Source: an uncultured Clostridia bacterium
Lineage (GTDB): Bacteria; Bacillota; Clostridia; TANB77; CAG-508
Direction: 5' to 3'
DNA length: 34,899 nt
Assembly (NCBI GenBank): GCA_934122125.1
Contig: CAKOVW010000008.1
Location: 1-34,899 of the forward strand
Part shown: positions 9,287-17,560 of the stretch, piece by piece
Layout of the letters: each line of letters begins with the position of its first letter
Position numbering within the stretch: position 1 is the stretch's first letter
The notes under the pieces: generated by a model
What the model saw: only the letters and a program-made list of their open reading frames with translations
Databases searched by the model: none
What the model was told of the DNA's origin: nothing
Made by a program: the position numbers and the translations under genes

Positions 9287-11353
9287 TTAACTTTTTCTTG
9301 TTCTTGTTGTTTTTGTTTTTGCTTTTTTAGTTTTGGTTTTCTTTTTCTTTTCTTCTTTTTTCTCTGGGTTCCATGGTTCTCCTGGTTTTGGTGGATTCCA
9401 TGAGATGTATTCACAAGTACCCGGATTGTTTTCACATACGTAAAATTTCTTTCCTCTCCTTGTTTTCTTTATTTGTACTTTTCCACCACATACTGGGCAT
9501 GGAACATCAATTGTTTCTATAATTGGCTTTGCATTTTTACATTCTGGGTAGCCAGGGCAAGCTAAAAACTTACCATATCTACCATATTTTATTACCATCA
9601 TTCTTCCACATTTTTCACATGGTACATCTGATACTTCTTCAACTAGTTCAACATGTTCTAGTTCTTTTTCTACTTTTTCTACTGTCGTTTTAAAAGGTCC
9701 ATAAAAATCTCTTATAACTTGTTTCCATGGTTCTTTTCCCTCTGCAACTTCGTCGAATTCTTCTTCGATTTTAGCAGTAAATTGTACATTTATTACATCC
9801 GGAAAATTTTCAACTAGTAGATTATTTACTATCTTTCCTAAATCTGTTGGAACTAATTGTTTTTGTTCCTTTTGAATATATCTTCTCTCTAAAATTGTAG
9901 TAATTGTTGGAGAATACGTACTTGGTCTTCCTATCCCTTTTTCTTCTAATGCCTTTACTAAACTTGCCTCTGTATATCTTGCTGGTGGTTGAGTAAAACT
10001 TTGTTTTGCCTCTAACCTTTCCTTTTTAACCTCTTGGCCAACTATTAATTCTGGAATAGAGTTGTTTTCTTCTTCTTGTTCTCCTTCTATGGTTTCTACA
10101 TATAAAGTCATAAATCCTTTGAACTTCAAAGTTTGGCCGTTTGCTTTAAAATTGTAGCTATTTACATCTATATTAACAGCAGTTGTATCATATATAGCAT
10201 TAGCCATTTGGCTTGCAATAAACCTATTATATATTAATCGATATAACTTATATTGGTCTGTTGTTAAGTAATCTTTAATTTTTTCTGGTTCTAATTCAAT
10301 ATATGTTGGTCTAATCGCCTCATGTGCGTCTTGAGCATTTTGTTTCGTTTTATAATAACGATTTTCATAATAGTTTGCACCATATTTTTGAGTAATAATT
10401 TCCTTTGCCGCAGTTCTTGCTTCATCTGAAATTCTTGTAGAGTCAGTTCTCATATATGTAATTAAACCAACTGTACCTTTTTCTCCAACATGAACACCTT
10501 CATATAACCCTTGTGCAACAGACATTGTCTTTTTTAATGTAAAGTTTAATTTTCTAGATGCTTCTTGTTGCATAGTACTTGTTGTAAATGGTGGTGCAGG
10601 AGTTCTTTTCTTTTCTCCTTTTTTTACATCTGCTACAATATACTTGCCTTTTTCTATATTTTTTAATATTTCGTCTATTTCTTCTTTTGTGTGTATTTCT
10701 AACTTTTTGCCATCTTTTCCATAAAATGTAGCTTGAAATTTCTTTTTAGAATTTGGCTCTAATAAATCAGCATAAATGTTCCAATATTCTTCTGGTATAA
10801 ATTTTTCTATTTCTTCTTCTCTATCTACTATTAGTTTTACAGCTACTGATTGTACTCTACCTGCTGATAATCCTCTTTTTACTTTTTTCCATAACACTGG
10901 GCTAATTTTGTATCCAACTATTCTATCTAATACTCTACGTGCCTGCTGTGCATCAACTAAATCCATATTTATTGTTCTTGGCTTTTTTATACTTTCTTTT
11001 ACAGTTTCTTTAGTAATTTCGTTAAATGTAACTCTGCAATTGCTATCTTCTGGTATTTCTAAAATATGTGCTAAATGCCATGCAATAGCCTCTCCTTCAC
11101 GATCAGGGTCAGATGCCAAGTATACTTGTTTTGCTGATTTTGCTTCCTTTTTTAAACTTTTAATTAAATCACCTTTTCCTCGAATATTAATATATTCTGG
11201 CTCAAAATCATGTTCAATGTCAACAGCCATCTTTGATTTTGGTAAATCTCTAATATGTCCCATTGATGCCATTACTTTTGTATTTCCACCTAAAAATTTT
11301 TTAATTGTGTTTGCTTTTGCGGGTGATTCCACAATAATTAGCTTATCTGCCAT
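9287..11353 (-). CDS. topA: DNA topoisomerase I (type IA)
   Basis: Relaxes negatively supercoiled DNA through a 5'-phosphotyrosine intermediate. The 688-aa product begins with the TOPRIM domain MADKLIIVESPAKANTIKKF. It has the acidic SDPDREGEA metal site at residues 81-89. The catalytic tyrosine is Y300 in GLITYMRTDSTRIS. Two C-terminal four-cysteine zinc fingers follow, the first starting CEKCG and the second CPVCGG. The tail is a lysine/threonine-rich stretch ending TRTRKS. The ATG has an AAGGAG site placed in the 11-base gap after the DUF3048 gene, so topA is the last gene of this operon. Identity is certain. Confidence 0.97.
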   Translation of the reverse strand: MADKLIIVESPAKANTIKKFLGGNTKVMASMGHIRDLPKSKMAVDIEHDFEPEYINIRGKGDLIKSLKKEAKSAKQVYLASDPDREGEAIAWHLAHILEIPEDSNCRVTFNEITKETVKESIKKPRTINMDLVDAQQARRVLDRIVGYKISPVLWKKVKRGLSAGRVQSVAVKLIVDREEEIEKFIPEEYWNIYADLLEPNSKKKFQATFYGKDGKKLEIHTKEEIDEILKNIEKGKYIVADVKKGEKKRTPAPPFTTSTMQQEASRKLNFTLKKTMSVAQGLYEGVHVGEKGTVGLITYMRTDSTRISDEARTAAKEIITQKYGANYYENRYYKTKQNAQDAHEAIRPTYIELEPEKIKDYLTTDQYKLYRLIYNRFIASQMANAIYDTTAVNIDVNSYNFKANGQTLKFKGFMTLYVETIEGEQEEENNSIPELIVGQEVKKERLEAKQSFTQPPARYTEASLVKALEEKGIGRPSTYSPTITTILERRYIQKEQKQLVPTDLGKIVNNLLVENFPDVINVQFTAKIEEEFDEVAEGKEPWKQVIRDFYGPFKTTVEKVEKELEHVELVEEVSDVPCEKCGRMMVIKYGRYGKFLACPGYPECKNAKPIIETIDVPCPVCGGKVQIKKTRRGKKFYVCENNPGTCEYISWNPPKPGEPWNPEKKEEKKKKTKTKKAKTKTTRTRKS

Positions 11354-11364
11354 GTATTTTCTCC

Positions 11365-12450
11365 TTATTCAAAACTAATTTTGCTATTTATTGGGCAAAT
11401 TTGAATAAATGTCTTTCCGTCATTTACCTTTATTTCATTTCCCTCTAAATCCTTATATACTGTTTGACTGCTTCTGGAAATTTTTTCGCATTTAATTGGA
11501 ATATATTTTCCGTTTGTAATATAGTATCCATCCAATGTTTTTACATTATCTAATGTTTGTCTGCCTTTTCCACTTCCATCATCTAATGTAGTGTTTTTAC
11601 ATTTTGTTATAATAATATTTTTAACTTTAACAGCATTTTTTGTGTTCCAATCTGTTTGTTTTGTATCTCTTGAATATCTAATATATTCTTTGCTCTCTTC
11701 ATCATATTCATATTTTACTGTATTATATGCTGAATATGGAATTACTACCGTATTTGCTAAATTTGTAATTTTGCTTTCTGTTTCGCCATCCTTTTGTTCT
11801 TCTCTTTTTTCTGGTAAATTTACCTCATCTGCTACATAATTAAGTACTGTTTTTTTGTTAGTTGTAGTCCTAAATTCTTTATTTTCAATTAGTTTAGTCA
11901 ATTTAGCTGTTGATGTTACTGCATTATGTGGTGCATATCGACTACTATCTCTCCAAAAGTCAGTTTCACTTTCATAAATTCCATTTATATCATCTACTTT
12001 TAATTTTGTGATATCTGACTTTGCTTGTGGGCTTTGTCCATAATGTATACATATTGCATCATTTTCTAATACATAATCTAAATAATAATGTCTAGCACTT
12101 CTTAATGGTCCAATTTTACTTATTTCTTTATTTTTTATAATTGCCATTAATCTAGTTTCTCCGCCTTCAACAATTATTTCATATACTAAATCCGCTTGTT
12201 CTAATCCTGCCTGTGGCATTGCATTTATGTTATTATCTATCATAAAAGCAAGTGGTCTTTCATTTCCGGCAAAAGTTTTAGGTTTTAATTCTTCCTTTTT
12301 AGTTTCCTCTTTTAAACCATTTTGTGTACTTCCTACTTCTTGACTGTTTTTAAATTTTTCAATTCCTAACCATACTCCCACTGCAAATATTGCAAGTATT
12401 AAAAGTATTATTACTGGTTTCATACTACCTTTTTTAGATTTTTTAGTCAT
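11365..12450 (-). CDS. DUF3048 family membrane-anchored protein (YerB-like)
   Basis: This 361-aa protein has one N-terminal membrane segment (MKPVIILLILAIFAVGVWLG) after a short KKSKKG cytoplasmic end, then an extracytoplasmic domain. The core RPLAFMIDN...QAGLEQADLVYE...GGETRLMAI...IGPLRSARHYY is characteristic of DUF3048, the family of Bacillus YerB. Its biochemical role is not established. The chosen start is the ATG at 12448-12450, which has AAAGGAG at proper spacing. A longer reading frame from 12525 adds 25 residues and overlaps the upstream gene without a ribosome binding site, so it is not used. The gene lies 17 bases after the dgkA/PAP2 gene and 11 bases before topA. Confidence 0.9.
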   Translation of the reverse strand: MTKKSKKGSMKPVIILLILAIFAVGVWLGIEKFKNSQEVGSTQNGLKEETKKEELKPKTFAGNERPLAFMIDNNINAMPQAGLEQADLVYEIIVEGGETRLMAIIKNKEISKIGPLRSARHYYLDYVLENDAICIHYGQSPQAKSDITKLKVDDINGIYESETDFWRDSSRYAPHNAVTSTAKLTKLIENKEFRTTTNKKTVLNYVADEVNLPEKREEQKDGETESKITNLANTVVIPYSAYNTVKYEYDEESKEYIRYSRDTKQTDWNTKNAVKVKNIIITKCKNTTLDDGSGKGRQTLDNVKTLDGYYITNGKYIPIKCEKISRSSQTVYKDLEGNEIKVNDGKTFIQICPINSKISFE

Positions 12451-12467
12451 AAAAATCAATCTCCTTT

Positions 12468-13205
12468 TTAAACAATAGCCATTGCAATACCATATAGTAC
12501 AAGTACTAATATAGTTGCAAAGCATGCACTAAATATTACTTCTGATAAAGTATGTTCTTTTGCTGCAATTCTACTTTCTGCTAATAAAATAGCTGTTACT
12601 AATGACAACATTAAAATAACTATATTGTCTGTTAATAACCAAATTAATGTATTTGCTGCAAAACCAATTGCTGCATGTCCACTTGGGACCAATTTTGAAT
12701 TTAATCCTTTATGTTTATTAGTTTTTGAATATGCAATTAATGCTAATATTGCAATTATTGTAATTATCATTATTGAAAAGCACAAATGCACTGGATTACT
12801 TGTTACATTTTTTAAAAATGCTAAACCTATGTCTGCTATTTTATCAAAAAATAAAAAGTATGCTACTATTATTGCATTTATAGCTGTTATTACAACCCCA
12901 CCTGCTGCAACGTCTTTAGCTATTTTTGCTTTTGGATGATATACATCAACATATAAATCTACAACTGTTTCAATTGCTGTGTTTACCATTTCTGCAAATA
13001 TAATAAGTACTATGGTAAATAAAAAGCATAAGAACTCTGCTCGGTCTAAATTAAAAAATAAGCTAACAATTACTACAATTACTGCAATTAATAATTGTTT
13101 TTTTATGTTGCTTTGTGTTGTTGTTGCATATATTATTCCATTAAATGCATTTTTCCAAGCATCTATAAAATTATGATTTTTTAGTTCCTTATCATCTTTT
13201 TTCAT
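12468..13205 (-). CDS. Diacylglycerol/undecaprenol kinase fused to PAP2 phosphatase
   Basis: Integral membrane protein of 245 aa joining two lipid enzymes. Residues 1-120 are a DgkA-type kinase with the signature EMVNTAIETVVDL (72-84) and the HPKAKIAKDVAAG motif; in Gram-positives this family phosphorylates undecaprenol. Residues of about 140-245 are a PAP2-type phosphatase with PSGHA (174-178) and SR...H (211-218), which could dephosphorylate a lipid phosphate. Six to eight membrane segments are visible. The two activities are opposite, which makes the fusion notable, though the architecture occurs elsewhere in Firmicutes. The gene starts eight bases after ybeY, with its ribosome binding site inside the ybeY 3' end. 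Confidence 0.88.
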   Translation of the reverse strand: MKKDDKELKNHNFIDAWKNAFNGIIYATTTQSNIKKQLLIAVIVVIVSLFFNLDRAEFLCFLFTIVLIIFAEMVNTAIETVVDLYVDVYHPKAKIAKDVAAGGVVITAINAIIVAYFLFFDKIADIGLAFLKNVTSNPVHLCFSIMIITIIAILALIAYSKTNKHKGLNSKLVPSGHAAIGFAANTLIWLLTDNIVILMLSLVTAILLAESRIAAKEHTLSEVIFSACFATILVLVLYGIAMAIV

Positions 13206-13213
13206 TATTGGCT

Positions 13214-13747
13214 TTATTCCCTTCTTAAGCCGGTTGAAAGAAAATTACTTTTCAACCGCTCTCTTGTAATATTTAATTGAGAAAGTACATTTTCTTCTTT
13301 TTCTCTCATTTGAGATTTTTCGTCTTCTGTCATATGATCATAGCCTCTTAAATGATAAAAGCCATGTACTAACATGTAAGCAAATTCTCTTTCAAAGCTA
13401 TGTCCATATTCTTTAGCTTGTTCTTCTACTCTTTCAATAGAGATTATAATATCTCCCATTATATCTTGCAACATTTCTTCTTTTCCAGTATTTTCTTCAA
13501 CTAGCTTGTCTAATTCACATTTTTCAAACATAGGAAATGAGAGTACATCGGTTTCTTTGTCTATGTTTCTGTACTCTTTATTTAGTTCTCTTATATTTTT
13601 AGGGTTTGTTAATGTAATACAAATATATAAAGAGGTAGGATTTATATGCTCTACCTCAAAACATTTTTGTATTACCTTTTCTGTTATACTTTTTAATTCT
13701 TCATTTTGTTCAATATCTTTCCAAACAATTTCTGTTACTGAATTCAT
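13214..13747 (-). CDS. ybeY: Endoribonuclease YbeY (16S rRNA maturation)
   Basis: Zinc-dependent endoribonuclease involved in 16S rRNA 3'-end processing and ribosome quality control. The zinc site is clear: H128, H132 and H138 in HGFYHLRGYDH. The ETDVLSFPM segment upstream is also conserved. At 177 aa it is slightly longer than typical (150-170), with about 20 extra C-terminal residues. It sits between a 402-aa unknown gene and dgkA, as in the conserved yqfC-yqfD-phoH-yqfF-ybeY-dgkA order of Firmicutes, although phoH and yqfF are absent here. A 9-bp inverted repeat lies within its last codons (13231-13258). Confidence 0.95.
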   Translation of the reverse strand: MNSVTEIVWKDIEQNEELKSITEKVIQKCFEVEHINPTSLYICITLTNPKNIRELNKEYRNIDKETDVLSFPMFEKCELDKLVEENTGKEEMLQDIMGDIIISIERVEEQAKEYGHSFEREFAYMLVHGFYHLRGYDHMTEDEKSQMREKEENVLSQLNITRERLKSNFLSTGLRRE

Positions 13748-13763
13748 TTTACTTTTCCTTTAC

Positions 13764-14972
13764 TTATTTTTTTATTTTATTAGAAGTATATGTTCCTTCT
13801 GAAATAAAGGTATTTTTTAAATTTTTCATAGCATCTAATTCTACCAATTTTGCACAGTAAAATTGAATAATTTTATAATATCTATTTGGTTCTTTTCTTA
13901 ATTTTTTCAAATCATTTCTTAAGAATAAAACTTGCTTATCTTTAGAGTAATCAATATAATTTTTCTCTTTTCCTTTTTGTATTGCTTGATATTGTTTGTA
14001 AAAATTCTTATATTCTTCTCTTTCTGCTGGTTTATCCCAATAAATTTTAGTAGCTAATAGTTTTACATTATATTCTTCAATTAATGTAATAAGTAAAGAA
14101 TATGCCTTTTCTTGCTTACGAGCTATTTTAGTATCAACTATTAAACTTCTAACATCATTTAATAATTTTTCATAGCATTGTTCAGCTACAATAAGTGGTA
14201 AACTATGTGTAAATAATTTTCTACTTAGACTTAATAATATCATATTTTTTTCGATAGTATCATTTTGGTCTAATTTACCAACAGTAAATCTTTCAAAATT
14301 TTGATAATCTTCAAGTATTTCTTTATATATTTTATTATCAGGATCCTTTTTCATTTTTAAAGGTAAAATATTTTCAATATATCTCTCTAATGTATCAAAT
14401 ATTTTATTATATACTTCATCCTTAGCTCCTGGTGTTAAGTTGTCTGCAAGTTTAATTGAATAATGTTTTAATAATCCTTTATATAATGATTCCATTTGAG
14501 AAATATATAATGTCTGATATTTTTGTAATAGTTGTTCTTTATTTAGATTATCAACTGTTTCATAATCTAAATTAAGTAAGTACATTTGCTTTTTGTATTT
14601 ATATTCTATATATTGAGTGTCTTTTAAATGAACAATTAAATAATATTCAGATAAAGCATTTCTTTCAAAGTCATTTGCTACGTCATTTCTTACTTTTTTA
14701 TAAATAGAATCCATTATATATTTGTCTATTGACTCTAAATATAAAGCATATATGTCTTCAAACTTTTTTGCAATAGCATCCTTTTTTTCTTGATTTTCTA
14801 TATTTTCACTTGCCTTGTATGCTTCATAAGTCTTTAAAGCATTGTTTCTTTTTATTGAAATTAACATTCCATTAATTCCAATTTTTGTTGGAGTTAGTAG
14901 TTTAGTAATTGTGTTACTAATTTTTGAAAAAAATGTTCTTTCTTGGTATATTCTCAAACTTCTTTCTTCCAT
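13764..14972 (-). CDS. Unrecognised helical protein in the phoH/yqfF slot
   Basis: I do not recognise this protein. With the preferred start it has 402 residues, beginning MEERSLRIYQERTFF. It is mostly predicted helix, rich in K, E, Y, L and I, with no signal peptide, no clear membrane segment and no nucleotide-binding or catalytic motif I can name. The ATG at 14972 lies nine bases after AAAGGA. A TTG at 14990 would add six residues but has no ribosome binding site. The stop codon of yqfD lies just upstream and ybeY follows after 16 bases, so it is inside a sporulation/ribosome-maturation operon. In related genomes phoH and yqfF occupy this position, and it is not homologous to either by eye. 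Confidence 0.8.
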   Translation of the reverse strand: MEERSLRIYQERTFFSKISNTITKLLTPTKIGINGMLISIKRNNALKTYEAYKASENIENQEKKDAIAKKFEDIYALYLESIDKYIMDSIYKKVRNDVANDFERNALSEYYLIVHLKDTQYIEYKYKKQMYLLNLDYETVDNLNKEQLLQKYQTLYISQMESLYKGLLKHYSIKLADNLTPGAKDEVYNKIFDTLERYIENILPLKMKKDPDNKIYKEILEDYQNFERFTVGKLDQNDTIEKNMILLSLSRKLFTHSLPLIVAEQCYEKLLNDVRSLIVDTKIARKQEKAYSLLITLIEEYNVKLLATKIYWDKPAEREEYKNFYKQYQAIQKGKEKNYIDYSKDKQVLFLRNDLKKLRKEPNRYYKIIQFYCAKLVELDAMKNLKNTFISEGTYTSNKIKK

Positions 14973-14986
14973 GGCATCTGTTCCTT

Positions 14987-16168
14987 TCAAAATACTATTT
15001 TTTCTTTTGTCCCAATATTCTCGAGTACTTCGTAAATAACTTCAACTTCAACATTTGCTTCCACTTGTTCTGTATTTATTTTTTTGTTTACTATTTGTTT
15101 TTCTTTTATTTGCTCTTCTAAATTTTTATCTGCCTGCTCTATTGCAATTTGTTTTGCCTCTTCCACTGTATATGTAAACTCTTGATTTTCATACTCTTGG
15201 TATATTCTTTTATTTATTTCTATTGGCAAATAAAAATCTGAAAATAGTTTTAGTTTTTTACTGGTTTCTATTGTATCATAATTTTGAAATTTTGGAACCC
15301 CTTTTAGCAAATTTATTTCAAAATTATTTATCTTTACGGAATATTTATTTTCCTCCTTACCTGTTTGAACTTTTTTAGTCTGTTTTAAAGGTACCTTTAC
15401 CTTTTGAGAATGCCACACTTTTGCTTGAACCTCGCCTGTTGCATGCACATATCGTATCCCTGTATATTGCCCCTCAAGCCATCCTTGTATTAATACTGTC
15501 CCCTTAGTAACTAAGTCCCCATCATGTACTACGGCTGTGCCATTTTGAGCATTTATTTTTACTATCATAGCATCTTTTGTTGCAACAATGTTACAATATT
15601 CATCTTCTTTTATAATATCTGGTTTCAAATCTGCCTCTACTACCTTTATAACTGCATTTGTTCCTTTTATTTCTATTCCAATCCAAGCCAAATCACTTCT
15701 TTTTAGCCTCAATTTATCTATTATAGTTTTTGTATTTAAATTTACCTTAGAAGTTCCTACTTTAAAATTACTTTCTGCTAAATCTTTTATAATTTCTTCA
15801 GAAGAAATCTTTTCATTTCCTGTTACTTCAATATTCCATATAAAATTTGATAATGTAATAACAGCTACTATCAAAAATGCAAAAAACAGTGCGAAAATTT
15901 TTCTTTTTTTATATTTATGTAATATAAATGGGATTCCTTTTTTCTTTTGTATTTTTACTCTACATTTAGTTTTTTTGGCTATTTGCTTTATTTTTTTAAA
16001 GTCTTTTATTCCAATATTTATTCTTATAATTGTAGAATGTTTTCTTTTCATGTTCCATAAAAATATTTTTTGATTATTACAAATATTTATAAATCTTTCT
16101 ATAAAGTACCCTTCTACTTCAATAGTTACATATCCCAAAATGTAGTTTAATAGTATTTTAAAATACAA
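14987..16168 (-). CDS. yqfD: Sporulation protein YqfD
   Basis: Member of the YqfD family, expressed in the mother cell under sigma-E in Bacillus; its molecular role is unclear. The 393-aa product has a cytoplasmic N-terminal region ending in a basic KYKKRK stretch. One membrane helix lies at about residues 92-112 (IFALFFAFLIVAVITLS). A large extracytoplasmic part follows, containing the POTRA-like region WNIEVTGNEKISSEEI and the HDGDLVTKGTVLIQGWL motif typical of the family. The start is TTG at 16166-16168 with AGGAGG seven bases before it. Its stop overlaps the 5' region of the next gene, and yqfC precedes it by 11 bases. Confidence 0.92.
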   Translation of the reverse strand: MYFKILLNYILGYVTIEVEGYFIERFINICNNQKIFLWNMKRKHSTIIRINIGIKDFKKIKQIAKKTKCRVKIQKKKGIPFILHKYKKRKIFALFFAFLIVAVITLSNFIWNIEVTGNEKISSEEIIKDLAESNFKVGTSKVNLNTKTIIDKLRLKRSDLAWIGIEIKGTNAVIKVVEADLKPDIIKEDEYCNIVATKDAMIVKINAQNGTAVVHDGDLVTKGTVLIQGWLEGQYTGIRYVHATGEVQAKVWHSQKVKVPLKQTKKVQTGKEENKYSVKINNFEINLLKGVPKFQNYDTIETSKKLKLFSDFYLPIEINKRIYQEYENQEFTYTVEEAKQIAIEQADKNLEEQIKEKQIVNKKINTEQVEANVEVEVIYEVLENIGTKEKIVF

Positions 16169-16179
16169 TTTTTTCCCTC

Positions 16180-16491
16180 CTAATCTTCATCTGTAATTGT
16201 TTCAAAGTCAATACTTTCTATATTTCCAGTAACCATCAAGTCATCTGTTGTCATCTCTTCTAAATAAAGTTTATTTCCATTAATGTTTAAAATTCCAATA
16301 TATGTACTAATTCTAATATAAAAATCTTGATACTCTAATATTCCTTTATAATTTTCAATTAATATCTGTTTAAAACCTATTACTGTTAATTTTGGCAAGT
16401 TGGTTGATATTTCTTGAGGAATTTCCAATAAACGATTTATTCGGTTTTGTATGCTTTTATTTTTTTTAGAAGTTCTTTTCAACTTTCTCAT
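16180..16491 (-). CDS. yqfC: Sporulation protein YqfC
   Basis: Small sporulation protein of the YqfC family, normally paired with yqfD and under sigma-E. Up to 103 residues are read, including the recognisable RINRLLEIPQEISTNLPKLT segment, the IENYKGILEY motif and the ITGNIESI-like end. Start choice is unclear. The ATG at 16491 directly abuts AAAGGGG, too close for initiation. A TTG three codons downstream (16482) has that site at about nine bases and may be the real start. A sigma-E-like promoter sits immediately upstream. It is the first gene of the operon running to topA. Confidence 0.9.
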   Translation of the reverse strand: MRKLKRTSKKNKSIQNRINRLLEIPQEISTNLPKLTVIGFKQILIENYKGILEYQDFYIRISTYIGILNINGNKLYLEEMTTDDLMVTGNIESIDFETITDED

Positions 16492-16506
16492 CCCCTTTAT
16501 ACTATG

Positions 16507-16535
16507 TTAGTATGGTTGACAAATAATTAAATTTC
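16507..16535 (-). promoter_or_regulatory. Possible sigma-E promoter of yqfC
   Basis: On the minus strand GAAATTT (16535-16529), a 14-base spacer, then CATACTAA (16514-16507). This resembles the Bacillus sigma-E pattern (KMATATT, 14-15 bases, CATACAMT) with some mismatches. yqfC is a known sigma-E gene in Bacillus, which supports the reading. The predicted start point would leave only about 10-20 bases of leader. Confidence 0.5.
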
Positions 16536-16541
16536 TCTTTC

Positions 16542-17348
16542 TTATCTTTGGAAATCATCTAAAGACCTAAACTCATACCCCAGTTTCTTAATTTCTTTAA
16601 TACAATAGTCTAAGATGTTGCTGTTATCCTTTGATGTTGCATGTAATAATATAACTGCTCCTGGATGTATATTATTTAAAATCATTTTTTTGCCATAGTC
16701 TTCTCTTCCTTGTTTGTTTTTATCCCAATCATCATATGCAAAGCTCCACATAACTGTTTTGTATCCTAATGTATTTGTATATGCTACTGTTCTTTCACTA
16801 TATTCACCTTTAGGAGGTCGAATATATTTCATTTCATAATTAAATTTTTGATAAACAGCTGTATGTAAATCCATTACTTCTTTTTGTATTTGTTCATTCG
16901 TTAAATCTGGCATGCTTTTATGATTAACTGTATGATTGCCAACAATATGTCCTTCATCTATCATTTGTTTTACTAACTCTGAAGCAGTGTTTAAATAATG
17001 TGCTGTTACAAAAAATGTAGCAGGTACTTGGTTTTCTTTTAAAACTGCTAATATTTTAGGTGTGTAACCTGCCTCATATCCGTTATCAAATGTAAGATAT
17101 ACATATTTTGAATTTTTATTTCCCATAGCAATTCCTTCATATGTATCTATTACCTTTTTATTTACACTTCCTAAGTCTGGTTGCTCATGATTATTTTCTC
17201 TTTTTATTCCCCAACCTATTCTTTTTTCACTAACAGTATTTGCACTAGTTTGAGCTGTTTTGTTATTAAAATTAATTACTGAAATTGAAAAAACAAATAT
17301 TAGTAAAATTGAGGACATAAGTACAACAAAACCTGATTTTTTATTCAT
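16542..17348 (-). CDS. pdaA: PdaA-type polysaccharide deacetylase (spore cortex)
   Basis: De-N-acetylase acting on muramic acid in spore peptidoglycan, a step to the muramic delta-lactam of the cortex needed for germination. The 268-aa product has an N-terminal signal/anchor helix (FVVLMSSILLIFVFSISVI), so it acts outside the membrane. The NodB domain begins at LTFDNGYE (86-92). The Asn in place of the usual second Asp is typical of PdaA. H139 and H143 in HTVNH are the metal ligands, and the RPPKGEYS and ILLHATS motifs complete the site. The ATG has AAAGGAG upstream. It lies head-on before yqfC but outside the yqfC transcript start. Confidence 0.93.
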   Translation of the reverse strand: MNKKSGFVVLMSSILLIFVFSISVINFNNKTAQTSANTVSEKRIGWGIKRENNHEQPDLGSVNKKVIDTYEGIAMGNKNSKYVYLTFDNGYEAGYTPKILAVLKENQVPATFFVTAHYLNTASELVKQMIDEGHIVGNHTVNHKSMPDLTNEQIQKEVMDLHTAVYQKFNYEMKYIRPPKGEYSERTVAYTNTLGYKTVMWSFAYDDWDKNKQGREDYGKKMILNNIHPGAVILLHATSKDNSNILDYCIKEIKKLGYEFRSLDDFQR

Positions 17349-17420
17349 TTTAATGCTCTCCTTTTTTCTTATAGCAATATTTTATTTTTCGACATCAATT
17401 ATTTTTTTGCCAAAATTTCC

Positions 17421-17449
17421 TTGACAATATAATTTATTTGAATTATATT
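17421..17449 (+). promoter_or_regulatory. Promoter of the agrA/agrC-like operon
   Basis: TTGACA (17421-17426), a 17-base spacer and TATATT (17444-17449). The leader of about 105 bases contains a weak inverted repeat, AGCAAT...ATTGCT ending in TTTTT near 17507-17511, that could act as an attenuator. No LytTR-type operator could be assigned with confidence. Confidence 0.65.
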
Positions 17450-17560
17450 TATAATAAGCAATTGGAAAAAAATGGGTAATTATATATAGTTTTGTCGAAC
17501 TATTGCTTTTTAAATATATTAACATTTCCTATTTATATATATTATACGGAGGAAAAAGAT

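Noticed and set aside
10776..11378. 200-residue open frame on plus over topA
   Set aside because: Shadow of the topA reading frame; no promoter or ribosome binding site, and low-complexity serine/phenylalanine content.
15588..16073. 161-residue open frame on plus over yqfD
   Set aside because: Phenylalanine/isoleucine-rich opposite-strand shadow of yqfD.
17349..17420. Sigma-G promoter for pdaA
   Set aside because: pdaA is forespore-controlled in Bacillus, but no convincing sigma-G -35/-10 pair at normal spacing could be found here.
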